Shown here piece after piece: positions 1-5,245 of a stretch of 5,245 nucleotides of DNA. The stretch covers positions 1-5,245 of the forward strand of contig JAPLOC010000918.1 in NCBI GenBank assembly GCA_026692825.1, given 5' to 3'. This stretch comes from Planctomycetota bacterium. GTDB taxonomy: Bacteria; Planctomycetota; Planctomycetia; Planctomycetales; Planctomycetaceae. Under the pieces are notes generated by a model. That model searched no databases, was not told the DNA's origin, and worked only from the letters and a program-made list of their open reading frames with translations. Every line of letters begins with the position of its first letter. The first letter of the stretch is position 1. The position numbers and the translations under genes were made by a program.

Positions 1-13
1 AATGTCTCAATAG

Positions 14-41
14 GTGCCGCTGTCGCTACAACCGAGATAAT
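14..41 (+). promoter_or_regulatory. Weak sigma-70-like promoter candidate upstream of ftsK
   Basis: GATAAT at 36-41 matches the -10 consensus TATAAT at five of six positions. The hexamer 16 bases upstream, GTGCCG at 14-19, matches TTGACA at only three positions. Transcription from here would start near 48 and leave a leader of about 86 bases before ftsK. The placement is sensible, but the -35 element is poor and such matches occur by chance. The rest of positions 1-133 shows no supported gene. Confidence 0.2.
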
Positions 42-121
42 CCGCACTCTATCCACCGGCAATCCATCGATCCCATCCCGATTTGGCAACATCGCGCGAC
101 GTGGATGATAGTTTCCAATGT

Positions 122-126
122 GGAGA
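122..126 (+). promoter_or_regulatory. Ribosome binding site that decides the ftsK start
   Basis: GGAGA at 122-126 lies 7 bases before the ATG at 134, which is good Shine-Dalgarno spacing. It is only one base from the in-frame ATG at 128, too close to serve it. The longest frame would open with TTG at 83, but nothing resembling a Shine-Dalgarno precedes that codon. This supports 134 as the start. Confidence 0.6.
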
Positions 127-133
127 CATGCTG

Positions 134-2632
134 ATGTTCAACCGTCGCCGACTGCCGATCGATTTACTGGCACTGGTCCTCTTGGGGCTGGTGGTGTTTG
201 TGGCGCTTGCGCTCTGGACTCATGACCCTGCCGACCCACCGGGCGACAGTGTGTTTCCGCTTAACGAAGAGGTTCGCAATCTGTGTGGACCGTCGGGCGC
301 GACGGTCGCCAACAACCTGCGCAATCTGATGGGGCTGGGGGCGTGGTTGCTGCCGATCGCACTGGGAAGCTGCGGCCTTTCGTGGCTCTTGCGGGAAGAC
401 TCCGATCGTCCGATCACCCCCTTGGCGGGCTGCACTGTTCTGCTGATCGTGGGATGCACGGCTTTGCGCGGTCTCGCACCGGGACTGTCTGGATCGCCTC
501 CCGTGGGAAGCGGCGGGTTCCTGGGAGCCTGGCTTTGGACCGCGATGGAAAGCGAATTCACCGAAGCGGGCATTCTCATTCTGCTGGGATCGATGACTGC
601 GGCGGGGCTACTGATGGCATTCGACCGTTGGTCGTGGAAAGTGCTGCTGGGATTCCTGGTGGGACCATACGTCCTGTTCCATCGCTTGGGATTTGGTGAC
701 CGCAAGCGCAAGGGGGAAGAACCGTACCGGCGTCGGGAAACACCGATTCCAACCATTGGAACGTTGAAGGCCGCCGATGCCGAAGCGGCTCCCGCGCCGC
801 ATATCGAAGTCGCCCCGACGCCCGCCCCGTTGCCCTTGGCGGAGAATGCGGAGGAAACCGAGGATTCCCCGCAGGTCTCCACTGTCGATCCGGTGCCGAT
901 TGTCGGCGTTCCATCGATCGAACTTGCTCACGACGCGGACATTGGAAAAATCGTCGTCCCCCCGATTGGAACCGTTCCCTCGGCCGGCACGGATTCACAT
1001 CAAGATGAGAATTCCGATCCTCCCGTTGTCGCGCCGGCAACTCCTCCCGCCCGGCAACCGATTCGAATCAATCCGCCGGCGCACACCCCGCGCTCGACAA
1101 CGATCACGCTTCCGCCGCGCCCACCGGCGCGTCCTGAGTACAAACTCCCCAGTCCGTCGATCCTGGAACTGGCCGAGCCGTTCCCCTTTGAAATCCTCGC
1201 CGAGAAAGCCCGACTCGCCGCGACGGTTCTCGAACGAACATTCCAGGAGTTCGGTCTCAATGTGAGGGTGGTCGAAATCGATACCGGGCCGGTGATCACG
1301 CAGTTCGAACTCGAACTGGAAGCGGGTCTCCGGCTCTCCAAGGTGACGGCGCTCGCCGACGATCTGGCGATCGCGCTGCGCGTTCCCAGCGTGCGTGTCG
1401 TCGCCCCGATTCCCGGAAAAAACACCGTGGGGGTCGAGGTTCCCAACGACAAGCAGGTGATGGTGCGGCTGCGGGAACTGATCGAAGCCAGCCCCGACGC
1501 GGGAGAGAAGAAACGGATTCCGGTCTTCCTGGGAAAAGACGTCAGCGGACGCCCCCTGGTGGTCGATCTGGCGAAGATGCCTCACCTGTTGATCGCCGGG
1601 CGCACGGGGACAGGAAAAAGCGTCTGTCTCAACGCGCTCATTCTGTCGATCCTCATGACCCGCACCCCCGAGCAGGTCAAGATGCTGATGATCGACCCGA
1701 AGATGGTCGAACTCAGTCCGTACAAGCGCGTGCCGCACCTGATGCACCCCGTCATCACCGACATGAAAAAGGCCGAAGCGGTCTTGGGCTGGGCGGTGGA
1801 CAAGATGGAAGAGCGGTACGACCTGCTCGCGCGGTGCGGCGTCCGGCATCTCGACAGTTACAACGAATTGGGGCGCGAGTTCATTCTGCAAAAACTGGGC
1901 CTCGACCCGGAAAGCGAAGAGGCGGAACAGATCCCGGACCGGATGCCGTACATCGTCATCATCGCCGACGAAATGGCCGACATGATGATGACCTCTGGAA
2001 AAGAGGTTGAAGGTTTCATCATTCGCCTCGCACAGAAATCGCGTGCCGTGGGAATTCACCTCGTGCTGGCGACGCAGAAGCCGACGGTCGACGTGATCAC
2101 CGGACTGATCAAATCCAACCTGCCGGCACGGATCGCGTTCCAGGTCGCCAGCCGGGTCGACAGTCGTGTCGTCCTGGATGAGATGGGGGCCGACAAGCTG
2201 CTGGGAAATGGTGACATGCTGTACCTGATCCCCGGGACCAGCAAGATCACCCGGGCCCAGGGAACGTACGTCGCCGACAGCGAGGTGAATTCGGTGATCG
2301 ACTTCTTCGGCGATTGCGAACCGGAATACAGCCGCGAGTTGGCGCAACTGAGTACGCGACCCAAAGGCAAGAGTGGCATCGAAGCGATTCGGAGCCGGGA
2401 CGAGATGTACGAACAGGCGATCGATGTGGTGGTTCGGGAAGGACGCGGCAGCGTGTCGTTGTTGCAGCGTGCGCTGGGAATCGGCTACGGCCGAGCAGCG
2501 CGCCTGGTGGACTACATGGCAGAAGATGGCATTGTCGGCGATTACAACGGCTCACAGGCGCGCGAAGTGTTGTACACCCCGGAGCAATGGGCCGAACTGG
2601 TGGCTGGTGGAGAACCGGTGATGGCGAACTGA
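134..2632 (+). CDS. ftsK: FtsK/SpoIIIE-family DNA translocase
   Basis: This is a membrane-anchored, ATP-driven double-stranded DNA pump that in the known family clears chromosome ends through the division site and promotes dimer resolution at dif via XerCD. With the ATG at 134 the protein has 832 residues. Hydrophobic segments at about 8-28, 65-86, 97-117, 145-162 and 167-184 form the membrane domain, followed by a basic patch (189-201) and a Pro/Ala-rich linker to about 345. The motor has Walker A GRTGTGKS (489-496), the family motif DPKMVELSPY (521-530), Walker B IVIIADE (607-613), LATQKP (645-650) and LLGNGDMLY (689-697). Residues about 755-825 are the winged-helix gamma domain (LGIGYGRAARLVDYM, 781-795), which reads polar guide sequences in characterised FtsK. 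Length and domain order fit complete FtsK. Walker A differs slightly from the common GATGSGKS, with Arg490 and Thr493, but keeps the catalytic Lys495. The next gene starts 120 bases downstream without obvious relation. Confidence 0.95.
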   Translation: MFNRRRLPIDLLALVLLGLVVFVALALWTHDPADPPGDSVFPLNEEVRNLCGPSGATVANNLRNLMGLGAWLLPIALGSCGLSWLLREDSDRPITPLAGCTVLLIVGCTALRGLAPGLSGSPPVGSGGFLGAWLWTAMESEFTEAGILILLGSMTAAGLLMAFDRWSWKVLLGFLVGPYVLFHRLGFGDRKRKGEEPYRRRETPIPTIGTLKAADAEAAPAPHIEVAPTPAPLPLAENAEETEDSPQVSTVDPVPIVGVPSIELAHDADIGKIVVPPIGTVPSAGTDSHQDENSDPPVVAPATPPARQPIRINPPAHTPRSTTITLPPRPPARPEYKLPSPSILELAEPFPFEILAEKARLAATVLERTFQEFGLNVRVVEIDTGPVITQFELELEAGLRLSKVTALADDLAIALRVPSVRVVAPIPGKNTVGVEVPNDKQVMVRLRELIEASPDAGEKKRIPVFLGKDVSGRPLVVDLAKMPHLLIAGRTGTGKSVCLNALILSILMTRTPEQVKMLMIDPKMVELSPYKRVPHLMHPVITDMKKAEAVLGWAVDKMEERYDLLARCGVRHLDSYNELGREFILQKLGLDPESEEAEQIPDRMPYIVIIADEMADMMMTSGKEVEGFIIRLAQKSRAVGIHLVLATQKPTVDVITGLIKSNLPARIAFQVASRVDSRVVLDEMGADKLLGNGDMLYLIPGTSKITRAQGTYVADSEVNSVIDFFGDCEPEYSRELAQLSTRPKGKSGIEAIRSRDEMYEQAIDVVVREGRGSVSLLQRALGIGYGRAARLVDYMAEDGIVGDYNGSQAREVLYTPEQWAELVAGGEPVMAN

Positions 2633-2692
2633 TCGTGCGGTTGTTTTGTTTGGACAACGAACCTGAGGAAACCCGTTCGACAGACGCAGTGG

Positions 2693-2721
2693 TTGTTTCA
2701 CCAGTGTGCGGGCAGTAGACT
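2693..2721 (+). promoter_or_regulatory. Weak promoter candidate for the leucine-rich-repeat gene
   Basis: TTGTTT (2693-2698) and TAGACT (2716-2721) are separated by exactly 17 bases and lie in the 120-base gap after ftsK. They match the -35 and -10 consensus at three and four of six positions. Initiation would fall near 2728, leaving about 25 bases of leader. No strong Shine-Dalgarno precedes the ATG at 2753; only a GGA about ten bases upstream is visible. No convincing terminator for ftsK is seen in the gap, so readthrough from ftsK remains possible. Confidence 0.2.
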
Positions 2722-2752
2722 CGGCTTTGTCTCTTCCCGATGGAAATCCACC

Positions 2753-4657
2753 ATGAAACGCCGCGCATCCGCCTGGTTGTTGCAGACCGCGCTCGTGGCC
2801 CTGGCGTTTTTTTGTGGTTCCACACTGGCGACTGCGCAACCTGATGAACGGGAATCTGGCACGCCGGACCCTGGGGTCATCACCCAGTGGCAGCAGGCCG
2901 GTGCTGTGTTTGGATGGAGTGCGATCGATACGCAGGGGGAGTGGCGGTTTCAGCGAGATCCGCCCGATACGGGCGGTCTCCCCGCGTTCCGATTCAGTCG
3001 ATTCACAGCCGAAACCGTGAAAACGCTTGCGGCTCCCGATGTGCCGTTCGCGCTTTGGCTGGGCAGGTCGACAAAGGACGCGGATCTTAAAGGGCTGGCC
3101 CGGCTGGCCCGATTGCAGGCCCTGAACTTCGAAGAGACTTATACCCACGGCGTGACCGATGCGGGGCTCCCGGCACTCGCACCTCTGTCTCAATTGCAGG
3201 CGCTGTCTCTGGAACATACCGCCCATACCGATGCGGGCATGAAAGATGTCGCGGCGCTGAAAGCGCTGCGGACGTTGACGCTCGGCAGTCGGGTGGACGT
3301 CGGCCTGAACGAACTGGCCAGTTTGGAACATCTCCATGCCCTGCACATCCTCTCCGCGTCGGTGACCGACGAGGGAATGAAAGCGTTGGCCCGACTCAAG
3401 GCATTGCGGACGCTGACGATTTTGTCGAGTGGCGGCGGCGTGTCGGAGACCGGTTTGAACGAACTCGGAAAGCTGACCCAGTTGCAGACGCTGAGCCTGC
3501 GCCACACAACGTTGCGGGACGCACAGTTCAAACGACTTGGCGGGCTGAAGGAACTCCAGACGCTGGACCTCTTCTGGACCGATGCCACGAACGCCGGCGT
3601 GCAGGAACTGGCCGGGCTGACCAAATTGCGATCGTTGGATCTCCGCTGGAACCACAATGTCGGAGACGAAAGCCTGAAAGCCGTCGCCAGGCTGACAAAT
3701 CTCCAGGAACTACGGCTCGACAGAACCCCGGTGACGGATGCTGGCCTGAAAGAACTCGCCAGGCTCAAACAGTTGCAGACCTTGAGTTTTTCCGACACCC
3801 GGGTGACGGATGCGGGCTTGAAAGCACTGGCCGATCTCAGGCAACTCCAATCGCTCAGGGTATCAAGCGAGATCACGGACGCCGGTCTCAAAGAATTGGC
3901 CGGTCTGAAGCGGTTGCGGCGGCTGGAACTTACGTTTTCCAACGTGACCGACACGGGGCTCCCGGAATTGGCAGGATTGGACCAGTTGCGGTCCCTGCGA
4001 CTTTTCGGCACGAAGGTGACCGATGCGGGCCTGAAACATCTGGCTGGATTGAACCAGTTGGAGACACTCGATCTGTACGGAACACGTGTGACCGGCACAG
4101 GATTGAAGGAACTCGCCGGCCTGGAACATTTGCGGACGATCGTACTCCAAGGCGCACCCGTGACGGACGAGGGGCTGCGCGGGCTGGCGAGCTTGAAGAC
4201 TTTACAAACGCTGGATCTCCAGGAGACCCAAGTGACTGGCACGGGGCTCAAGCATTTGGCGGGACTGACCAGACTGCGGTCGCTGAACCTGAATCGGTCC
4301 CCGGTCAGTCGATTGGAGGCGATGGACCAGTTGCAGTGGTTGGATCTGTCTGGGAGCAAGGTGACCGATGACGATTTCAAGGTGTTGTCCGCGCTGAAAC
4401 AGTTGGAGTCTCTGAACCTGGCAGGCACTGGAGTCACCGACCTCGGAGTGAACGAACTGACGGGGCTCCCCAAATTGCAAACGCTGCACCTGGGCCAAAC
4501 GGCGGTCACCGATGCGGGATTGGAGTCGTTGGCCGAAATCAAGACATTGAGGTCGCTGCATCTTCCTGGGCGTGTGACCGACGCGGCGATCGGCATTTTG
4601 CAGGGGGCTTTGCCTGGCGCGACGATTACCGCAGCCCGCCCCCCCTATACCATGTGA
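2753..4657 (+). CDS. Secreted leucine-rich-repeat protein
   Basis: The 634-residue product starts with a Sec-type signal peptide: basic MKRR, a hydrophobic core at about 8-22, and a likely signal peptidase I site after Ala28 (ATA before QPDE). Cys21 is not in a lipobox, so a lipoprotein is unlikely. Residues about 30-110 form an N-terminal region I do not recognise. From about 111 to 612 there are roughly 21 leucine-rich repeats, mostly 24 residues long, with the pattern LKxLAxLxxLxxLxLxxTxVTDAG. The repeats end in a C-terminal cap (ILQGALPGATI, 615-625). No enzymatic domain, transmembrane anchor or kinase is visible. Such repeats form curved scaffolds for protein binding, so a periplasmic or extracellular binding role is inferred; the ligand is unknown. 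The ATG at 2753 is preferred over an upstream in-frame TTG at 2693, because it puts the signal peptide at the N-terminus. A C7 run at 4639-4645 lies just before the stop, so the last few residues depend on its correct length. Confidence 0.88.
   Translation: MKRRASAWLLQTALVALAFFCGSTLATAQPDERESGTPDPGVITQWQQAGAVFGWSAIDTQGEWRFQRDPPDTGGLPAFRFSRFTAETVKTLAAPDVPFALWLGRSTKDADLKGLARLARLQALNFEETYTHGVTDAGLPALAPLSQLQALSLEHTAHTDAGMKDVAALKALRTLTLGSRVDVGLNELASLEHLHALHILSASVTDEGMKALARLKALRTLTILSSGGGVSETGLNELGKLTQLQTLSLRHTTLRDAQFKRLGGLKELQTLDLFWTDATNAGVQELAGLTKLRSLDLRWNHNVGDESLKAVARLTNLQELRLDRTPVTDAGLKELARLKQLQTLSFSDTRVTDAGLKALADLRQLQSLRVSSEITDAGLKELAGLKRLRRLELTFSNVTDTGLPELAGLDQLRSLRLFGTKVTDAGLKHLAGLNQLETLDLYGTRVTGTGLKELAGLEHLRTIVLQGAPVTDEGLRGLASLKTLQTLDLQETQVTGTGLKHLAGLTRLRSLNLNRSPVSRLEAMDQLQWLDLSGSKVTDDDFKVLSALKQLESLNLAGTGVTDLGVNELTGLPKLQTLHLGQTAVTDAGLESLAEIKTLRSLHLPGRVTDAAIGILQGALPGATITAARPPYTM
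3083..4588 (+). repeat. About 21 tandem leucine-rich-repeat units (72-base period)
   Basis: The coding sequence for residues 111-612 is a degenerate tandem array with a basic period of 72 bases. Most units are exactly 24 codons. Departures are an insertion-bearing first unit, units of 26 and 25 codons (residues 209-234 and 283-307), units of 22 and 23 codons (163-184, 356-378), and two adjacent short units (499-520 and 521-541). Units at about 379-498 are the most alike, for example LKHLAGLNQLETLDLYGTR and the units around it. Divergence between units is high at DNA level, so this is an old array rather than a recent expansion. Confidence 0.85.
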
Positions 4658-4758
4658 ATAGAACGCAGGATCTCCGGGAATGACGCTCGTCAGGCTTTGG
4701 GAGAGAACCGCAGATCGGCCGCGTGGCAATTGCCTGTCGGGACGGATGGTGCAGCGGT

Positions 4759-4787
4759 TTCACGATTTGTTGAGGGCGCGGTAGAAT
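4759..4787 (+). promoter_or_regulatory. Sigma-70-like promoter for the SEC-C locus
   Basis: TTCACG (4759-4764) matches TTGACA at four of six positions. After a 17-base spacer, TAGAAT (4782-4787) matches TATAAT at five of six. This is the best promoter-like pair in the window and lies in the gap after the leucine-rich-repeat gene. Initiation would fall near 4794-4795, giving a leader of about 97 bases before the ATG at 4892. The -10 element lies between the arms of a perfect GC inverted repeat. Confidence 0.45.
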
Positions 4788-4798
4788 CGCCCCGCGCC
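4775..4798. repeat. Perfect 7-bp inverted repeat around the -10 element
   Basis: GGCGCGG at 4775-4781 and CCGCGCC at 4792-4798 are exact reverse complements separated by ten bases that contain TAGAAT. The right arm lies within a ten-base direct repeat, CCGCGCCGTG, found at 4792-4801 and again at 4822-4831, exactly 30 bases apart. The arrangement could be an operator overlapping a promoter. In the transcript only the right arm and its copy would be present, so an RNA hairpin from this pair is unlikely if initiation is near 4794. GC-rich background makes chance pairing possible. Confidence 0.35.
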
Positions 4799-4877
4799 GT
4801 GTGCCGGGTGAACTCCCTGCACCGCGCCGTGCGGGCCGTCGGCTCGTCAAGGAACGACAATTCAGTGCCCCCACACC

Positions 4878-4885
4878 AGGGAGAG
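4878..4885 (+). promoter_or_regulatory. Ribosome binding site for the ATG at 4892
   Basis: AGGGAGAG at 4878-4885 is purine-rich and Shine-Dalgarno-like, with its AGGGAG core ending 8 bases before the ATG at 4892. It is the clearest initiation signal in the SEC-C locus and argues that translation begins here. The same frame remains open upstream to 4697, but that stretch contains the promoter candidate and looks non-coding. Confidence 0.5.
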
Positions 4886-4891
4886 ACGATC

Positions 4892-4948
4892 ATGGGTGCC
4901 ATTGCAACTGCGATTTTTGAATACGCGCAGCCGCTGCTCAAACCATGA
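4892..4948 (+). CDS. 18-codon frame: N-terminal piece of the SEC-C gene or coupled leader
   Basis: The frame encodes MGAIATAIFEYAQPLLKP and stops at a TGA that overlaps the next frame's ATG (ATGA at 4945-4948). It has a good ribosome binding site, and the peptide looks like an ordinary protein N-terminus (an amphipathic helix) rather than random translation. Adding one base after 4944 would continue it as ...LLKP-MIRRHEEMFP... into the SEC-C frame, giving 84 residues in total. It is therefore either the severed start of that gene, through a real frameshift or a sequencing error, or a short upstream peptide translationally coupled to it. No standard slippery heptamer for a programmed -1 shift is seen at the junction. 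I cannot choose between these from one sequence. Confidence 0.45.
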   Translation: MGAIATAIFEYAQPLLKP

Positions 4949-5145
4949 TTCGGAGGCATGAGGAGATGTTTCCGCAGATGCACCAGAAACGCGTTCATAA
5001 CCCGCCGCAAATTGAACCCCGGGTCGGCTTTGTTCCGAAGAAAGTGGCGAGTACCGAGAAGTACCCCGGTACCGCGCCCTATGCACCGTGTCCCTGTAAC
5101 AGCGGCAAAAAGTACAAGTTCTGTTGCAAGATTGTGAGCCGATGA
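4945..5145 (+). CDS. Small SEC-C motif protein
   Basis: The 66-residue frame ends with a textbook SEC-C zinc-binding motif: Cys49, Cys51, Cys60 and Cys61 in PCPCNSGKKYKFCCK, spacing CxCx8CC. This motif is known from the SecA C-terminus, where it binds zinc and contacts SecB and ribosomes, and is used as an add-on in many otherwise unrelated bacterial proteins. The function here is unknown. The N-terminal part (MIRRHEEMFPQMHQ) is helical in character, followed by a Pro-rich linker of about 25 residues. The start is uncertain. ATG 4945 has no Shine-Dalgarno of its own and would depend on coupling to the upstream 18-codon frame. ATG 4966 has GGAGG at 4952-4956, 9 bases upstream, and would give 59 residues. 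The protein may also be the C-terminal part of a longer product begun at 4892 and split by a one-base shift. The SEC-C assignment is firm; the gene boundaries are not. Confidence 0.7.
   Translation: MIRRHEEMFPQMHQKRVHNPPQIEPRVGFVPKKVASTEKYPGTAPYAPCPCNSGKKYKFCCKIVSR
4952..4956 (+). promoter_or_regulatory. GGAGG: alternative ribosome binding site within the SEC-C frame
   Basis: GGAGG at 4952-4956 is a strong Shine-Dalgarno match 9 bases before the in-frame ATG at 4966. It would allow independent initiation of a 59-residue SEC-C protein without the upstream frame. It also encodes part of the Arg-Arg of MIRRHEE, so the match may be a by-product of coding. Confidence 0.3.
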
Positions 5146-5164
5146 TTGCACTTCACGCAATGAT
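5142..5164. repeat. Imperfect hairpin between converging reading frames
   Basis: ATTGC (5145-5149) and GCAAT (5157-5161) pair perfectly around a seven-base loop. Beyond one G-G mismatch two further base pairs form, giving arms at 5142-5149 and 5157-5164. It sits across the stop of the SEC-C frame and the stop of the candidate minus-strand frame, where a shared terminator would be expected. The stem is short and AT-rich and no T-tract follows on either strand, so terminator activity is doubtful. Confidence 0.2.
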
Positions 5165-5245
5165 CTCCACAATACCCGGACAGGTGTTTTCACAGCGAAT
5201 GATGTCGCCAAGTGATTCAGGAGGCGTTTCCGAATTTGACTCCAA
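5153..5245 (-). CDS. Possible C-terminus of a convergent gene (partial)
   Basis: Reading the minus strand from the right edge, an open frame of 30 codons ends at a TGA at 5155-5153. The peptide ends CENTCPGIVEIIA, preceded by an acidic, Pro-containing stretch (ETPPESLGDIIR). Its composition is plausible for a protein tail and the stop lies 7 bases beyond the SEC-C stop, a typical convergent arrangement. The start would lie outside the window. Thirty open codons is weak evidence, third-position GC is only about half, and no family is recognised. Confidence 0.3.
   Translation of the reverse strand: MESNSETPPESLGDIIRCENTCPGIVEIIA

Noticed and set aside
1..108. Open frame from the left edge to a TGA at 106-108, possibly the end of an upstream gene
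   Set aside because: Third-position GC is only about half, well below ftsK, and the peptide shows no recognisable feature. Other frames are also partly open here, so there is no basis to choose it.
83..133. TTG 83 as the ftsK start, giving 17 extra residues
   Set aside because: No Shine-Dalgarno precedes it and the extra residues are polar and unlike a family N-terminus, whereas ATG 134 has GGAGA at 7-base spacing and opens directly into the first membrane segment.
995..2347. 450-codon open frame on the minus strand inside ftsK
   Set aside because: It is antisense to the motor domain of a clear ftsK. The translation is rich in His, Arg, Asp and Gln, as expected from reading a high-GC gene backwards, and has no recognisable domain.
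2640..2658. GTTGT...ACAAC hairpin just after the ftsK stop as a terminator
   Set aside because: The stem is only five base pairs plus G-T pairs and is followed by CGAACCTGAGG rather than a T-tract.
3190..4596. 468-codon open frame on the minus strand across the leucine-rich-repeat gene
   Set aside because: Its repeated SFxPASVTxV pattern is the mirror of the repeat unit on the plus strand. The long absence of stops follows from the repetitive, biased codon use of the real gene.
4681..4692. TGACGctCGTCA palindrome after the leucine-rich-repeat gene as a terminator
   Set aside because: The two-base loop forces the inner pair open, leaving about four base pairs, and no T-tract follows. A 12-base near-palindrome is expected by chance at this length.
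4697..4891. Upstream extension of the 18-codon frame to an 83-codon ORF
   Set aside because: The extension has no ribosome binding site, runs through the promoter and inverted repeat, and its translation looks like non-coding sequence; ATG 4892 has a good Shine-Dalgarno.
4925..4950. Programmed -1 ribosomal frameshift joining the two SEC-C frames
   Set aside because: The codons before the stop (CTG CTC AAA CCA TGA) do not form an X XXY YYZ slippery heptamer and no strong downstream stem is evident.

Overview
The window looks like a piece of a GC-rich bacterial chromosome, most likely from a planctomycete (Planctomycetota). This is inferred from three things. There is a long secreted protein made of about 21 leucine-rich repeats of the 'VTDAGLKxLAxLxxLxxLxL' type that is abundant in that phylum. 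It sits beside an FtsK-type DNA translocase, and a small gene ends in a SEC-C zinc motif. No species can be named from the sequence alone.

Layout: positions 1-133 are a leader with no supported gene. A full-length ftsK (134-2632, +) encodes a membrane-anchored DNA pump with an N-terminal membrane domain, a Pro/Ala-rich linker, the RecA-like motor and a C-terminal winged helix. A 120-base gap with a weak promoter candidate precedes a secreted leucine-rich-repeat protein (2753-4657, +). The next gap (4658-4891) holds the best promoter candidate in the window; its -10 element lies inside the loop of a perfect 7-bp GC inverted repeat.

Behind that promoter is a small SEC-C locus. A well-placed ribosome binding site starts an 18-codon reading frame (4892-4948), which overlaps by ATGA a 66-codon frame ending in a canonical CxCx8CC motif (4945-5145). 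Adding one base at the junction would fuse the two into a single 84-residue protein. The locus is therefore either a one-base frameshift (mutation or sequencing error) or a translationally coupled pair. At the right edge a minus-strand reading frame (5153-5245) may be the C-terminus of a convergent gene.

The three plus-strand loci share orientation but have gaps of 120 and 234 bases between them and no evident functional link, so they are probably separate transcription units rather than one operon. I found no RNA gene, mobile element, CRISPR array or obviously new system. The SEC-C junction is the observation most worth checking.
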